Shown: positions 21,515 through 36,214 of the stretch, piece after piece
How positions within the stretch are numbered: position 1 is the first letter of the stretch
How the letters are laid out: the number at the start of each line of letters is the position of its first letter
Assembly (NCBI GenBank): GCA_029204225.1
Contig: CM055111.1
Location: 4,412,433 to 4,476,432 of the forward strand
DNA: 64,000 bases
Direction: 5' to 3'
From: Diphasiastrum complanatum
Lineage: Eukaryota > Streptophyta > Lycopodiopsida > Lycopodiales > Lycopodiaceae
Made by a program: the position numbers and the translations under genes
Notes under the pieces: model-generated
The model's input: only the letters and a program-made list of their open reading frames with translations
What the model was told of the DNA's origin: nothing
The model's database searches: none

Positions 21515-22490
21515 AAATGATGTTACCATCTTGCTAATCTATGTGGATGATATCATCTTGAGTGGTGGACAAAATCAAGATGTGGAGGATATCAAGGGCG
21601 CTCTTAAGAAAAAATTAGAGGTGCATGATCTAGGTAACTTGCATTACATTTTAGAAGTGATTAGATTTTCTCAATCTAATTTCATTTGTCAAGAGAAGTA
21701 TGCTAATTCTATTCTGGAAAGATTTCATATGGTAGATGAAAATCTTGTGATACGCCTATGGAGTGTCATGTAAAGCTAACTATAAGCGGTAATGAAAGAT
21801 CCTTCAAGGACATTACTCTCTATAGGAAGCTAGTTGGTTCACTCATCTATCTAACCATTACAAGACCAAATCTAAGTTGTTGTGTTGGAAGATTGAGCCA
21901 ATTCAAGCAAGATCCTAGTGAGGAGTATTGGAAGCTAGGGAAACGAGTTTTGAGGTACATCATTGGAACTCGAGATTTTGGCATATTGTATGAAGGATCA
22001 TCACCTAACTTGTTTGGATTTTTAGATTTGGACTTTGCTGAAGATATAATGGATAGGAAATCCATTAGTGCTCATGGTATTTTCATAGGTGATGGAGCTA
22101 TATCATGGATGTCGAAGAAACAAGCGACTATCTCATTGTCATCTAGTGAGGCCGAGTACAAAGCTCTTACACATTGCACAAAGGAGATGGTATGGATCAA
22201 GAGGATGATCAAGGATCTTCAGCTGGATTTGTCAGAGAGCCCAATCATCTTTTGTGACAATCAATCCACCCAAAGGTTGGCAACCAATCCTATCTTTCAT
22301 GCTAGGAGCAAGCATATTGAGGTGGCATATCACTTTGTGAAGGAGTAAGTCATGGCAAAGGAGGTGGAGCTTCAACATGTGTCCTCAAGGAAATGTGTAG
22401 TTGATATCGTCACCAAAGCATTGGGAAAGGACTTGTTCATGAAGCATAGAAGTCGATCCAAAATTGGGCTATCTAGGTTTGAGATTTGTG
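21515..22490 (+). pseudogene. Copia RT C-terminus and RNase H
   Basis: It begins abruptly at TILLIYVDDIILSGG (catalytic YVDD intact, about 21525-21570). It continues with VHDLGNLHYIL, a frame change near 21760, LVGSLIYLTITRPNLS, SQFKQDPSEEYWKLGKRVLRYI, WMSKKQATISLSSSEAEYKAL, IFCDNQSTQRLATNP, SKHIEVAYHFVKE and VDIVTKALGKD. Integrase, protease, Gag and the front of RT are missing, and no LTR was found downstream. One stop at about 22346 and one frameshift break it. The RNase H end resembles the element at 14.3-16.4 kb. Confidence 0.92.
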
Positions 22491-24150
22491 GGGCCATGGG
22501 TGGCCTAACATCGTCGCTCTATAATACGCTCGGGCCACTAGAAGTTGGTCTTCCATCTTGGTTGATGCCAGGCCCGTAATATGATCAAAAAATGGGGGTG
22601 GCAAAAAGTTATTCCATCTGGTGGTAACCTGCAGCAAAAATTCTAAGTCCCGAGCGAATTCGACTGTCATGTCGACTGTTGGATCAGGGCATGTAATATA
22701 TCGTTTTGAAATCTGGACGAGAGCCCTCTTGGCATCTACATCCATTCCCCATCCGTGCTCGGAGTAGATCTTTGGCTAGTTGCATGTGGTGACGGTTATC
22801 TGGCCCAAAGGGATTCCACATTCCGTCCATTTGCATCGTAGTGGAATGAGGACTAAAAGCAGATTAACCCGCAGTTGTCTCGGACTGGTCACGTATGCTC
22901 TGATGGGTGATGGATCTTTTTCGAACGTGCATTGTCACCATGCAGGTTGTGAAGCCAATGACGAAATGGACGTGATCTCATTGCCCTTGATATCTTGGGA
23001 AAATAAGGATATCTGCCAGTCGTCGCATGAGGATTCATGTGAAAACTGGACTAAAAAGTCATTGATTTTGTCCTCCATGCTTTTGGTTTTTGGAATACAC
23101 GGTTGGCAAAAATCGATCGAGAGCCTTGGAAGGTTGATGCTTGTTGTTCCTCCCCTATCCTTCCAAGACTCTTTTTCGCATCTTGGTTGGCATCGAGGCC
23201 TTGGTCTTGAATGTCAAGCCCCGCTGCGTCTGATCGTGGCTTGAACTTGCTTGTGCAGCTTCTAATGTAGGAGGCATTGGAATTTCCACCAGGGCTAGTT
23301 GTGGTTGTTGTGCTATGTGCTATTGACAGGCCTTGGAGTGCACTACGACGATGATTGTCAAAACTAGCTTGTGAGCCATCTAGCGTTTGTCGGTACAAAT
23401 CCACCTGCTGCGTTAGAAATTCCATCTCGTGTTGGATGAGAGGATGGTTGATGGGGATGGCTTGGGCTAACCAAACAGTTTTCTCTTGTTGTAGGGTGTG
23501 GACCTCCACTCTAAGATGTTGATTTTCTATTTGAAATACCAATAACTGGGCCTGGAGTGGGGCTAGCTATTGTTGCACTTGCTGCTGAGCTTCTTGGACC
23601 TTCGTAGAGGCATCTGTCATTGATTTGAAGGGGTCCTTAATATATCATTGAAGGCTATCCTCGTTCTATTTCAACTTCGAGACCTGGTCCTTTTCTGTCT
23701 GCTTGTGCTGAAGTGCTACCTACAAGTCTTCTTGAAAATATGTGAGCTCCGCTCACAACCTAGTATTGCTGGTTGCCAATTTCACTACTCGGTCATCCAA
23801 GGTTGATTTGGATGCTAATAGGTCCTCGAGTAGAGTTCTCAAAGTCTGGTAGGCCATGGTGACATCTTGTGAACCGGCCTAGGTGTTGTTGCTTGCTGGG
23901 GCTTGTTGAGGTGCGGCCCATATGATTGCAACGTCGTTGTCATCTTCTTCGATCAGAATTTTCCACTCTGCTATGTTATCAAGTGCGGTGGGATCCAACA
24001 CACTGAGGGGACAAGGTGTACTCTGTTTGCAAAAATGCATCATCATCCAATAGTTTGTCGGACTCGTCATTCATAATGGATGAATCAATGAGTGGAGTGG
24101 TGGAGATGTGTAGAGGGAGCAGAATGAGTTGTTCGAATGAAGCAATGAGA
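22473..24150 (-). pseudogene. Decayed coiled-coil protein, unknown
   Basis: Three minus-strand stretches appear to be one decayed protein. The front (24070-23879) is acidic (WKILIEEDDNDVAIIWA). The middle (about 23880-23380) is strongly coiled-coil-like (TLRTLLEDLLASKSTLDDRV.., QIENQHLRVEVHTLQQEK, HEMEFLTQQVDLYRQTLDG), followed by a Ser/Thr-rich part. The end (22745-22473) reads RALVQISKRYITCPDPTVDM. Several stops and frameshifts separate them. I do not recognise a family; a Gag-like or transposon accessory protein is possible. Confidence 0.4.
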
Positions 24151-25387
24151 AAAGTGTGGGAAACTGAAGTGTGGTGTCGAGGATGGAAGGAGATTTGGGG
24201 GGTGTGTAGTTGATGAGGTTTAACAAGACGAGGGTGTCAGCCGACAATTGGGAATCTTGAATGGATATTGAGGGTCCAGGTAGGGGAGGATGGCTCTAGG
24301 GGCACGACAATGCGATGGCTTTGGTCTACCACCCCGCATCACCCCTGTAATTAACTAGGCATCTAAGATTATTACGATATGTCATGGAAGACACATATAG
24401 GCAATAAAGGTCGTGACCTTCATTCTTGTAAATGCTTCCACTTTAACTTCTTGTCAAACTTGATACACACAAACCTCAGAAATGCGATTAAGAATCAGAA
24501 TAGTCTTACTTCCAGAGGATGCCAATTTTTTTGCAAAATAAACACTCAAAACATTCATAAAAAGGTCTTTGAGACACAAAATGATGGAGCACTACTTTCA
24601 CCTTCTTCAAAAATTATTTCCTGTTAGCTGGTAATTTCTGACATCTCACCAGGCAGCGGTAGATTTTTAGACCTGCATCTATACCTTTGAAAGCTCATCT
24701 GTGCTGAAGCTCTCCCAAACCAATTGGACAATCAAGATCGAATACCTCCCATCCATTGCAGGCAGAGAGAGAGAGAGTGAGAGAGACGAGCTAGAGGGTG
24801 AAAGAGATATACTGACACTTGTGAAAAATGTCAACTAGAGTTAATTTAATTTGGCAATTTTGAGGCCAAAGTGAAATTTCAACTTAAAGATAGATTTTCT
24901 TATGTCAATAAGGCCTAAGAATAATGTCCTTAATCTTTTTAGCAAGAAGACAAGATGATAAGTTGAATTTGGACCTACTTTTATTGGTTGATATCGATAC
25001 ATTGCATTAGTCATAAAAGTCTAGGTTTTTGGTGAAGTAACTAGAAACTACTATTTTAGGGCAATATTTGGCAAGTGGCCAAGTGACATTAGTTTTGTTA
25101 TAAATAGATGTACCTATGTGGAGAACGGATCTTGATGTTCTCATTTTGTATGGAGAACTTTTCTCATTTGATTCTATGTCCATCTCTTTCATATTTCTCT
25201 TAATATCTTCTATTCTAATGTGTAGAATGCAATTTTCTTGTGTAGCTTGAATATACACGTGTAAATGCTCTTATACTACTGTTGTTGTATGGTTCATTAC
25301 AACACCATAATGGACCTTAGTGATTTTGATATTTCTTTGTCGCATTGATTTCTGGATTGAAAGCATCATAATTTTATTTTTGCTCAA
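24151..25387. other. Unassigned DNA
   Basis: No coding or repeat structure is recognised apart from a short interrupted GA run at about 24763-24785. Confidence 0.4.
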
Positions 25388-25870
25388 GTGAATCATGCAA
25401 AACTTGATGTTTGTCATTGTTGCTCATGTAGCATTCAGGAACTGCTAACAATTGCCACTTGCAAAATCAAAGAGGAAGACACCAAAGCACAAGTCCTTTT
25501 TTGGAATATGTTGAAAACAATGATGGAACAAGCAGGGCACAAGAAGATAGATTTTTGTGGCTTTATGGTAGACGAGGCACAAGCAAATTGGAGAGCTTTG
25601 TGTACTATGTTTAATGGTGGTCCAGAAAATGAGATGTTTGGATAAGAGCATTCGTGTCTTTTTCATTGGGAACAAAGCCTACACATACACACAACAAAGT
25701 TTGTGTCCAAAAATTACCAATCTGAGCACAAGGCAATCTGCGAGCAATGGAGAACTACTGGCTCAAAAGATGAAGCGCTTGCACACTACTGTAGATTAAT
25801 ACGACAATGGTGGATGACCGGAAAGGTTAAGGATTATGACTTGCCTTCCACATTAGGGAGAATTACACAT
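25388..25870 (+). pseudogene. MULE-like transposase core, decayed
   Basis: One frame with a single in-frame TAA (25643-25645) runs for about 160 codons. It reads HKKIDFCGFMVDEAQANWRA, then CLFHWEQSLHIHTTKFV, EHKAICEQWR and HYCRLIRQWWMTGKVKDYDL. The order DEA-N-A, then C-L-F-HW-QSL, then IR-WW resembles transposase cores I associate with plant Mutator-like (MULE) elements; this is from memory and not from a search. It is followed by a stop-containing stretch and then a second block at 26080-26745 with a SWIM-like zinc motif. No terminal inverted repeats were found. Confidence 0.45.
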
Positions 25871-26061
25871 TAGGGAGAATTTATAATAGTAAGGCAGTCA
25901 ATGAATATAGTGGTCTGGCCTTGACTTTCGACATATAGTTTTTTTTGTGTATGATGTCACTGAATGGATTTGTGGTCTACTTTTGACAGGTCTTAAGTAC
26001 TTCAGAAGGGGCCCTAACCAACAATCCTCAAACAAATTTGTCCGAATCCAAAACACGGTAG

Positions 26062-26745
26062 TTGGTTGAGGGACACAAGTCTATAGTATCTCTTTATGAT
26101 GCATGTGTCTCTGATATGGCCAGTGCTGGAGGGGTTCCAAGGTCCATCCAACAAGCTATGGTAGAACTCCAATGCACCATGCACCAACAATCCTTGATGG
26201 CGACAAAGACACAGTGCGCCGAAAAAGAGAAGGCCATCTATTGTTGTGGATGGAGAGGAGAACAATAGCCATAGACCAGAGTACAACTTTGAGAATGTGA
26301 ACCACAGAGAATAAGGTCGTCCAAGAAAGATAAATTTTACTTCAAGTTCACATGTCTTTTGATCACCGAAAGAGGACTCGATGAAGCTCCGAGCAACAAA
26401 GTTTCCAACAACGAAGGTAGTGGTAAATGCAATTTAACCTCTACAACGAACAAAGAGTTTAGACACCAAAAGTATAGACCTGAAGTGTCTATTGTCACAC
26501 GAGAGCAAATAGAGAGAGCATTGTCGTTGGGTGCATGCATAATTTTAGAGACAGTAGTGGACAAAAAGAAGCACATAATATTTAAAGTACAGACTAAAAA
26601 TACTATAGTCACTGGGAATTGTTGTGATGTACACAAAGCTCGGAAGCCCATGTGTACATGTCCCAACTTTCAGAAGCATTTATGTCTTGCATCTAAAAAC
26701 AACAGAAAAAAGCCTCCAAATGTGCAGCCTCCTGTTGCATCTTGA
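26062..26745 (+). pseudogene. SWIM-type zinc finger block, likely transposase C-terminus
   Basis: Two open stretches (26062-26268, 26359-26745) share the strand of the transposase-like block upstream. The second includes VTREQIERALSLGACIILETVV, HIIFKVQTKNTIVTGN and ends KPMCTCPNFQKHLCLASKNN. CTCPNFQ fits the start of a SWIM zinc finger (CxCx..), common in MULE transposases; the final His that should follow is replaced here (ASKN rather than CKH). It ends just before a long (CT)n tract. Confidence 0.45.
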
Positions 26746-26831
26746 GTGCCCAGCTCCATCTGTCTGGTCTTTGCAATGAAAGGAGAGCATAAGGAGGAGA
26801 GAATGGCACCCTTTTTCTTGTTCACGAGCCA

Positions 26832-28755
<1,924 letters not shown>

Positions 28756-30946
28756 TAACAAGATTTCACATAGTCCCTCTTGACAAGTCAAGACCAAACC
28801 TTTTGAACCCTTCAATTTATAGCATAACATGTAAAAAATACAGATGTATAAAGTATAACAGTACCGAGTACCATAAAGCGAAGCAAGTTCAAAGACACCC
28901 AGCTGTTATTTGCCACCATCCCAACAACAAAACCGCACAAGTTAGTCGCGTGAGGAAGACAGGTGTCATAGCTGAGCATCAGTTGTTATCCATGTCCGAA
29001 ACAAGATTCACTACTTTATCAGCTAAATTGCATTTATAAAAAATACGTCCAATCTTCCCAATCATTTACTTCATTACTAAGCAATACATTTTGCTCTTTA
29101 ACAAAGCTGTATCAGGGCACAAGCCATACCGATCAGTACAAGAGCAAAAGAAATGTATTAGGTTCACATTTATATTTTACATGTAAGCAACTATCCTTCA
29201 TTATACTGATGGCCAGAGATATGACTATGGTCACAACGTTAGGCACTAGAGCACTTCCGTGCTATGCTAGCCCCCATGGATATCTCGTAACTATTTTCTG
29301 GGAGTCCAAACACCGAACAGCTTGGGCAAATCCATGCCATTCAAGTGTACCATTGTCAAGCTCTATATGAGTACGTGACCTTACAAACAAAACTGGGACA
29401 CAGAATGCAAGCGAACTTAGTTAAAAAATACAAGCTCATGTCTATTTTATCGTACATAAGACCAGATTTCTATAACTTCATTAGTTACTACTTTTAAAGG
29501 AAGAAATTTTAGAATTATCATGCATGGATAAGACTTCTTGTAGTAACGAGTAAGGCTACCCACCGTATTGGTGTAGTTTCGTATAGCATCATACCTGAAT
29601 GATAGACGAAGTCATCTCTTGCGAATTATCCATCTTCAGCAGTTTTAATCACCTACGTGCTAGAAGATTCCAACCAAAAGTATTGTGTTAAGCGTATAGT
29701 ACTTCAATCACCCTCATAGTCTTTAGCAATAGTTAATCCATCATTTAGCCGAAGATTACTAGCTTATCATTCAACTTTATTCGAGAGCAATTCCTTCCCC
29801 ACAATACCCACATCATACAAATATTCATGTTTTGTGCATACGTCTTCTCAGGAAGAAACAATCACACCAAGCTTCCTCTATGTTTACACTTCTTCAAAGT
29901 CATTCTACTCTTTATCAGAGGCAGCAATCTATCATACAACCATAACAATCATCCAGAGCAACCAATCATAGCAAGCTACATCCAATGGAGTAGCAGGAAT
30001 GCTCTTATCAACAACATATATGTATCCATCATTGTTATCTCTAGAAACCATAAGCAAGGCCAGCGGTCCTTCGCACTTTCTCAATCCTTACATACTATAA
30101 AATGTGTGGAAATATGCATGCATGCAAGGCCATGCTTCATCGCTATAGTAACATGGATTTCACACTCAAAAAGGAGCGCTGGCCGGTGGCCCATTCCGCT
30201 ATACAGATAGCGCTTGCCAGTGACTACCTATCAACAAAAATCAGTGCTATTTATGGTATACACCTGGATCGCTGTCCAGCGCCAACCAAAGCTCAATTTT
30301 TGGTAGAAAAAATACTTGTAAAGGTGCCCACTATTGCTCCTTGAGGTAGCCGAATCATAGTTTTGAAAGTCACAACTTGCTACTACACAACGGTAATCAC
30401 AACAAGTTGTAAGCATCCATTCATAATCATAAAGCACAGTACAAAAACCTTTAGTATCAGCGAGCTATCATTCCTCATACCGTTCTCACCTTAGGTTGTA
30501 GTATTGTTCACACGATTGCACATCCCATAGCATTCACGAGTATTTCTCTTCAATTGCAATCATTGTACAAAAAAGCACCAGTAGAGTAGGGCTAAAGGAG
30601 AGAGAGAGAGAGAGAGAGAAAAAAAAAAAAGCAAGAAAGTATGAGGGAAAGTGAATAGGGTTTTGTGACTTCCCTCTTTATAGCACCAGAGGACACTTAG
30701 GTGTACTAAGTGCAAATTGCTGCTCACTATTAGATTGACCATTCAAAATGTGCACAGATCTTGGCCCTTGGAAAGACTACCAACTTTCCCACCACTTTTT
30801 TTAAATTTTTTTTTTTCATAATTGGGGTCTTCTATCATAACAAGGCATTTTTCTTACACCCCGACAAGTAAATAGGGTTAGTAGGTGACATTTGCATTCT
30901 ACAGAGGTTTGCGAAGCAAATAGAGTGATATATGTACGTAACAGAG

Positions 30947-31002
<56 letters not shown>

Positions 31003-32221
31003 GCGAGAGCAACCTATTTTTTATGTAGAGATAGGGAGAATCACCTTAGGTAGATCGGGATTCTACCAACGAAAGAGAGAGAGAATGACTGTGCCAGTCT
31101 TCCAAGGCTCTCTAGCAGTTGTGCGAGTTCCATAGCTAGAAGAAGAATGATAAGAACGCTTTTACAATGACCTTCATCACCCTCTGCTCTGATCAAGAGA
31201 TTCAACCAATGAATCATGGCATGCATAGAATGGTCTGCTAGAAATCCTTTCTAGATGCATCCACACCTCCATTGATCACAGCAGGGCAACCGTTCTACAT
31301 CTATTTGTAGAGAAACACCATCCACACGGTTTGTTGGTTCTACTCCTCATCGTTGTCAAAGAAATGTTGTCTTAGCTTCTTCCATCTGCATCCACCTCCA
31401 AACCACACACTCAAAAGCAATATGCAGAGATTCATCAACTATACACTAGTTGTTATCTGAAATCCATCGGCTCTCTACTTTCCTTACACATAAAAAAAAA
31501 TTTTTGAACAAAGGCACTCTCAGCTGGCCCGAATCTGAGAACTTACATTCACAGACTCCTGGCATGTGTGGTTATTATACAGGTGAATCCAGGGAGAATT
31601 GGTAAGCAAGACCAACAAAATGCGTTTATAGCTTATATTATTCTACTATTGTATTTTTTACTTGAAGCCAACAAGTTTGAACGACAATAAACCCAATTAT
31701 TCCATATAAACATGCATGTTAAATGGAGGAATTTGAGGATAAATAATGTTCCATTCCTCACATGCAAGTTATGGAATCCATAATACATTAACTTTCTGTT
31801 CAAAACAACTTGATAAATTGATTCACATCTATTTACCAAGGAATCAAAGCTACTTAACAAGATTTAGGACAATTGGCACATGCAATCCATTCTACTTCTT
31901 AGCCAAGCAGAGTGTAGCTAGGAAACATGCAACATAATCTTCAAAAATAGATTATACCCAAGCAAAAGAAAGCTTCCTCATAAAACTAGAAATTAAGAAT
32001 GAATTCACATAACTTCTCAGCATCTAAATAAAAAAATTCAAAGTCTAGAAGAGCACTCTACCACCATATTTGAAAAGCATGCTAATCCAAAATTAGTGAA
32101 TCCAACACCAAACTCCCTTGAGAAAACAACACTTTAAAACTGGGATGTAACTCCAAGTGCTTCCATCTTCCAAATCGATGTAGGCTTGTCACCATCCTAT
32201 CCAAGACCGCATCTTACTCGG
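28756..32221. other. Unassigned DNA with (GA)n tracts
   Basis: No coding region is recognised. (GA)n runs at 30599-30630 and 30952-30999. Short ORFs on both strands lack motifs. The right 100 bp (about 32120-32221) is the leader of a minus-strand retroelement starting at the PBS at 32222. Confidence 0.45.
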
Positions 32222-32574
32222 GCTCTGATACCAATGTAATACCCTAAAAAAATAACCCCTAAGATGAGGATAGGAGAACACAATAAGAGAGACTATGGAG
32301 CCAAACTGCCTAACCAAACCTGGATCTAGCCCCAAGCCATGCTATGTGAAAGCTAGAGGAGAAGAGATCAACTGGTAACCTAAACCCAATATGTCAACGG
32401 GAGAAATCCTACATCAATATATAGAGAGTAGATTCATGTGCATGAGCCCATGCAATCCCCATGAAGGTCAACTATAAACAGGTCACATCTCTTCATGCAG
32501 TCCTCCTGCCTATATTTGTCACACGTACATGCAATACTCCATATGTCTCAATTAGAGTGTCTGGGTCCTCTCAC
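32222..32574 (-). repeat. Orphan 5' LTR with iMet PBS
   Basis: Plus-strand gctctgatacca at 32222-32233 is an initiator-Met PBS on the minus strand. Next to it a unit running tgtaataccc (32235) to ctctcaca (32574) has TG...CA ends, about 340 bp. The coding part that should lie to its left is absent or unrecognisable. Confidence 0.6.
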
Positions 32575-32578
32575 AATC

Positions 32579-33350
32579 TGGCCTTTGTTGCGAAACGGGT
32601 GTGGTTTTGTTATCGTGAACGATTTCATTTTTTTTGAATTTTCTTTTGTGCGGAAGCCTACAGGAACCTAGACACGCGACTACATGTCATAGAACAAATT
32701 TCATTCTAGCAATCAAGACAACGCAAGACAAGGAGATCCACGAAATAGAGCAACTATATTATCAGTTCAATTTTTAGAGCGAGATGGTCAGTGTCTCGCT
32801 CGTTGGCGGCCTGACGCTCTGCTCTTTTGTTGTGTTCTTCTCGTTGGCAAACTTTCATGCACAACTATTTCATTTCTATTCTTTTTCTTTTCTGCTCTAC
32901 TCATGCACATTCTCTGTGTATCTTTTGATCTAGAAAAATAGTTTATATCTCCACTGTGTGGAGTTTACAAGATAGCTAAATAGAGAATTACAAGAGTAGT
33001 TAATTCTAATCAACTAATCAGTTATCATTGCTACCCGTTTCAACTGGGCATGAAGTCTAAGAATCCAAGCCCGTTGAGCTGCCAGCTGGCAGCGTGAAAG
33101 ATTCTCTTTCGTTTTGCATTGCTTTGCAGTTTTTGCGGTCTTGGAGGCATGTTTGATTTTCGCAAATGGTTCGTGGATCGTTCGTCCTTCATTTGTCCTG
33201 GAGGCACGTTGACTTTCGTGAATTGTTTGATCTTCATGAATCGTTTGACCTTCGAGTCAAGGCACATTGACTTTCATGAATTGTTCTCCATTTGACCTTC
33301 ACTTCATGTTTGTGTTGCGTCAAAGTTGCAGGAGTTCATCATTTCTAACA
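32579..33350 (-). repeat. 3' LTR with PPT, minus strand
   Basis: On the minus strand it begins TGTTAGAAATGATGAAC immediately after a polypurine tract ttcaagagggag (33351-33362) and contains a TATA-like gatataaac near 32945. The far end near 32579 is less certain. No pol domain lies to its right; the Gypsy-related repeat follows. Confidence 0.6.
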
Positions 33351-33849
33351 CTCCCTCTTGAACCTTGCAGCTTTGCACGTTTAATCTAATCGCTTTTCTT
33401 TGCTTTGTGAAGAGTGGCTTGTCGAGTGGCTATTACATACCTATGTAAACTAGATGGTTAGGTAGGTGTCTATGCCTTGGATGGAGGTACGGAACCTAGA
33501 AAGGTCTTAGAAAGTCATTGGATGACTATATTTCTAAACCTTGGGCCTCAACCTTGACCATATCACTTTTTTGGTCTTGGACCAAAGTATACAAGCACAA
33601 CTTGGGCAATGGGTCCTAGTAGGAGGGCGCCCTCCTAATCTAGCCATGTAGAATATTGTACATTTTGTTAATATTGTTTGTTGGTTACTTGAATGGACAA
33701 AGTTCCACTTGTACATACACACCTAAAGTAGGTTACCATGAGTCAATAGGAGTGGTTGTGTCCATTTGGTAGTGATTCCTACTTTGTAGGATCTAGACCA
33801 TGATTTATGATGAGGTTTGTACCTAGCATGCACCTACCAAGTATGACTC

Positions 33850-34640
33850 TTGGATCTAGGCTAGGGTTTTCACATTAGGGCAAGAAAGTGGAGTCTACTT
33901 CCTTATTACATGCTGGATTTTCACCTAACTTAGCAAAGGAAGTATGTTTTACTATGTATTCCCATTCTCCATAGTGAGAAGATAGAAACTTTCTAGAGCC
34001 TCAAGGAGACACTCGAGTTTCCTCTCATTGTATGGTGATTACTCTTGATTTCCAATTAAACCCATCTTTGGCACTTTGTAAACACTGTCTACAGGCCGTA
34101 CTACAGCCTTATTTCCACACGCGTGGAGTTGGATTACACTAATTGATCAATGCTTTGATTGTCTCTACTTATTTCGTATCAAGCTGCTAAACTAGATCTT
34201 GTTTTCTGATGACTAGTTTCTGATAGATTGTTTAACAAGCATACAATCACCTTGTGGATCATTCAAAGATCCATTTATGGTCCTTAGTACTGTATTTTTC
34301 ACATTCTAGACACTAGTTTCATTGGATTTGGAGATCTAGAATAGTGAGAAATGTGAAAATTTTGGTTTCTTTGTAATGACAAATAGAAATAGAATTGGAT
34401 TGGGATGTTTATGTAAACCTTAGCTTGGAATTAGTTAATTTAAGTTTACATAAAGATTTGGTTTTCATTTTTGCTTTGGATTAAGGACAAGGTAGCTTGT
34501 TGTAGTTGTTCTCTTAAGCTTGGATTGAGCTTGCAAATTGTAGGCTTGGATTGAGCTTACAAACAATAAGATTGAATGAGTAGAAGTGAAATGCTTTTTA
34601 TGTGCATTGGATGTAAGAATTAAAGCATTTCTATCATTCT
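33850..34640 (+). repeat. Probable 5' LTR/leader of the Gypsy element
   Basis: This stretch upstream of the Gypsy gag recurs in diverged form at 42830-43230 and 43600-43960. Shared phrases are acatgctgga, catagtgagaagatagaa and gatccatttatggtcct. Repetition next to gag suggests an LTR, but exact TG/CA ends and the PBS were not found. A 26-bp tandem duplication (gcttggattgagcttgcaaa...) is at 34518-34569. Confidence 0.45.
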
Positions 34641-34695
34641 GATTTGAGCCCTTGTTGTTATATTTGCATAATAGCAAAACACACAAACAACACCA

Positions 34696-35375
34696 ATGGA
34701 TCAAACCAATGATAACCCAAATTTTGATTTATCAAACCCATCCAATGTGGCACAAGCTCTTGAACTTTTATATCAACAAATTCAAGCCACTAATAAACAG
34801 CTTCTTGAAACTAATCAAAAGAACCAAGACTTGGAGTCCAGGTTAGCCAACCGAAAGAAGCATGTAGTTCCACCTCCTATAAAATTGTTTAAGGGAGAGA
34901 AGAAAGACAGGAACTTGCAAGTGGTAAGTTCATGGCTTAATGTTTGGAAAAAATACTTTGGCATGAACCAATTCCCATAATGTGAAAAGTTATCCATTGT
35001 TACTATGTTCCTTGAGGGAAGAGCCTTAGTATGGTGGGATGACCTAGTTGCAAAAGGCAATCAACCTTGTATATGGGAGGATTTTTGCATAGTATTTAGG
35101 GAATACTTTCTACCACTGCTAGATGACTATGAACACTTTCAAAAGTTGAGTCATATAGCAATGAATAAAGGTTTGGAACAGTTTATTTAGGATTTTCATG
35201 AGTACTTGAATCCACTTTATAATGACATTCCACCCAAAGTACAAATGTTAATGTTTATTGATGGGTTACCAAAAGATTATCAAGTGGATGTTCGTAGGAA
35301 CCATCCAAAAACCCTTGAGAATGCTATTAGGGCTGCAAAGTTTTTGATGACACACCTAACCACCTAGGGGTCAAC
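34696..35375 (+). pseudogene. Gypsy Gag, decayed
   Basis: This is a Ty3/Gypsy Gag (retrotrans_gag type), starting at ATG 34696 with MDQTNDNPNF. A helix ALELLYQQIQATNKQLLETNQ follows, then PPPIKLFKGEKKD, SSWLNVWKKYFGM, FLEGRALVWWDDLVAKG, WEDFCIVFREYFLP, QKLSHIAMNKGLEQF and FIDGLPKDYQVDV. The W-DL....F...F pattern is diagnostic for the family. One frame holds throughout but is cut by stops at 34978 and 35188 and by TAGs near 35365. Confidence 0.88.
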
Positions 35376-35381
35376 AACCTA

Positions 35382-35765
35382 ATGAGCTGGAAAAAGGTTT
35401 TTCAATCTAAGAGGAAGGATAGGAAAAATGTTAGTGAAACACATCCCAATTCCAATAATCCTAAGAAAACAGAGAAAAACTTTAAAAACAATCAGGGTGG
35501 CATTGATAAGGCTGAAGCTCATAAGAAGAACCTGTGCTTCAAGTGCAATGGCGAGGGTCACCTTGCACGAGATTGTGTCAAAAAACCAGCTTCTACCTCA
35601 GGTAATCTATTTCGAAGAAATGAGATGGATGTTTATTTTCTTAGTTCTTTAGTTTTTGGTCCTAATGATCTTATTTGCATTAAAGATAAAGTTAAAGATC
35701 AAGTTGTTAATTTTCTTTTTGACACAGGATCCACTCATAACTTTATTAATGTAGATTTGGTGTAG
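35382..35765 (+). pseudogene. Gypsy zinc knuckle and protease
   Basis: In a shifted frame after Gag: a Lys-rich linker, a complete CCHC knuckle CFKCNGEGHLARDC (about 35535-35578), then the aspartic protease start VVNFLFDTGSTHNFIN (about 35703-35750) with the catalytic DTGS intact. The frame stops at 35763-35765 and the remaining protease is in pieces (about 35766-36210). Confidence 0.9.
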
Positions 35766-36214
35766 ATGCTAAACCTTCCCGCCAGAAAAAGTGAGAAAAA
35801 ATACTGTGTGACAATGGCATCAAGAATAATTCTGCATTTATAGATTATGTTGTTCCTGATTTAAAATTGCACATACAGGACTACTCTGAAAAAATAGAAT
35901 TCCATGTTGTTGCATTAGCAAATGTGGATATTGTCTCGGGCAACAATGGCATTTTGATAAGAATAAGTCATTGAAAATCGATTTTGTTGAAAAATCTTTA
36001 TCTTTTATGCATGAGAATTCTTTAATTAAGATCATGGCTAGTTTAAATGTTGACACTGAAAATGTTAATCCTTATTCAAAACAAGAACTTAATTCTATTA
36101 TGGAGAATTCATATTTTAAAATTCATTTATGTTTTCATAATGATATGATTTGCCTCAATGATGAGGAACTTAACATAAATGCCATGAGTATACCCAGGGA
36201 GAACACTACAGAAT

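Noticed and set aside
22780-23244. Plus-strand 154-codon ORF
   Set aside because: It overlaps the minus-strand coiled-coil remnant, which has the more coherent protein pattern; no motif on the plus strand.
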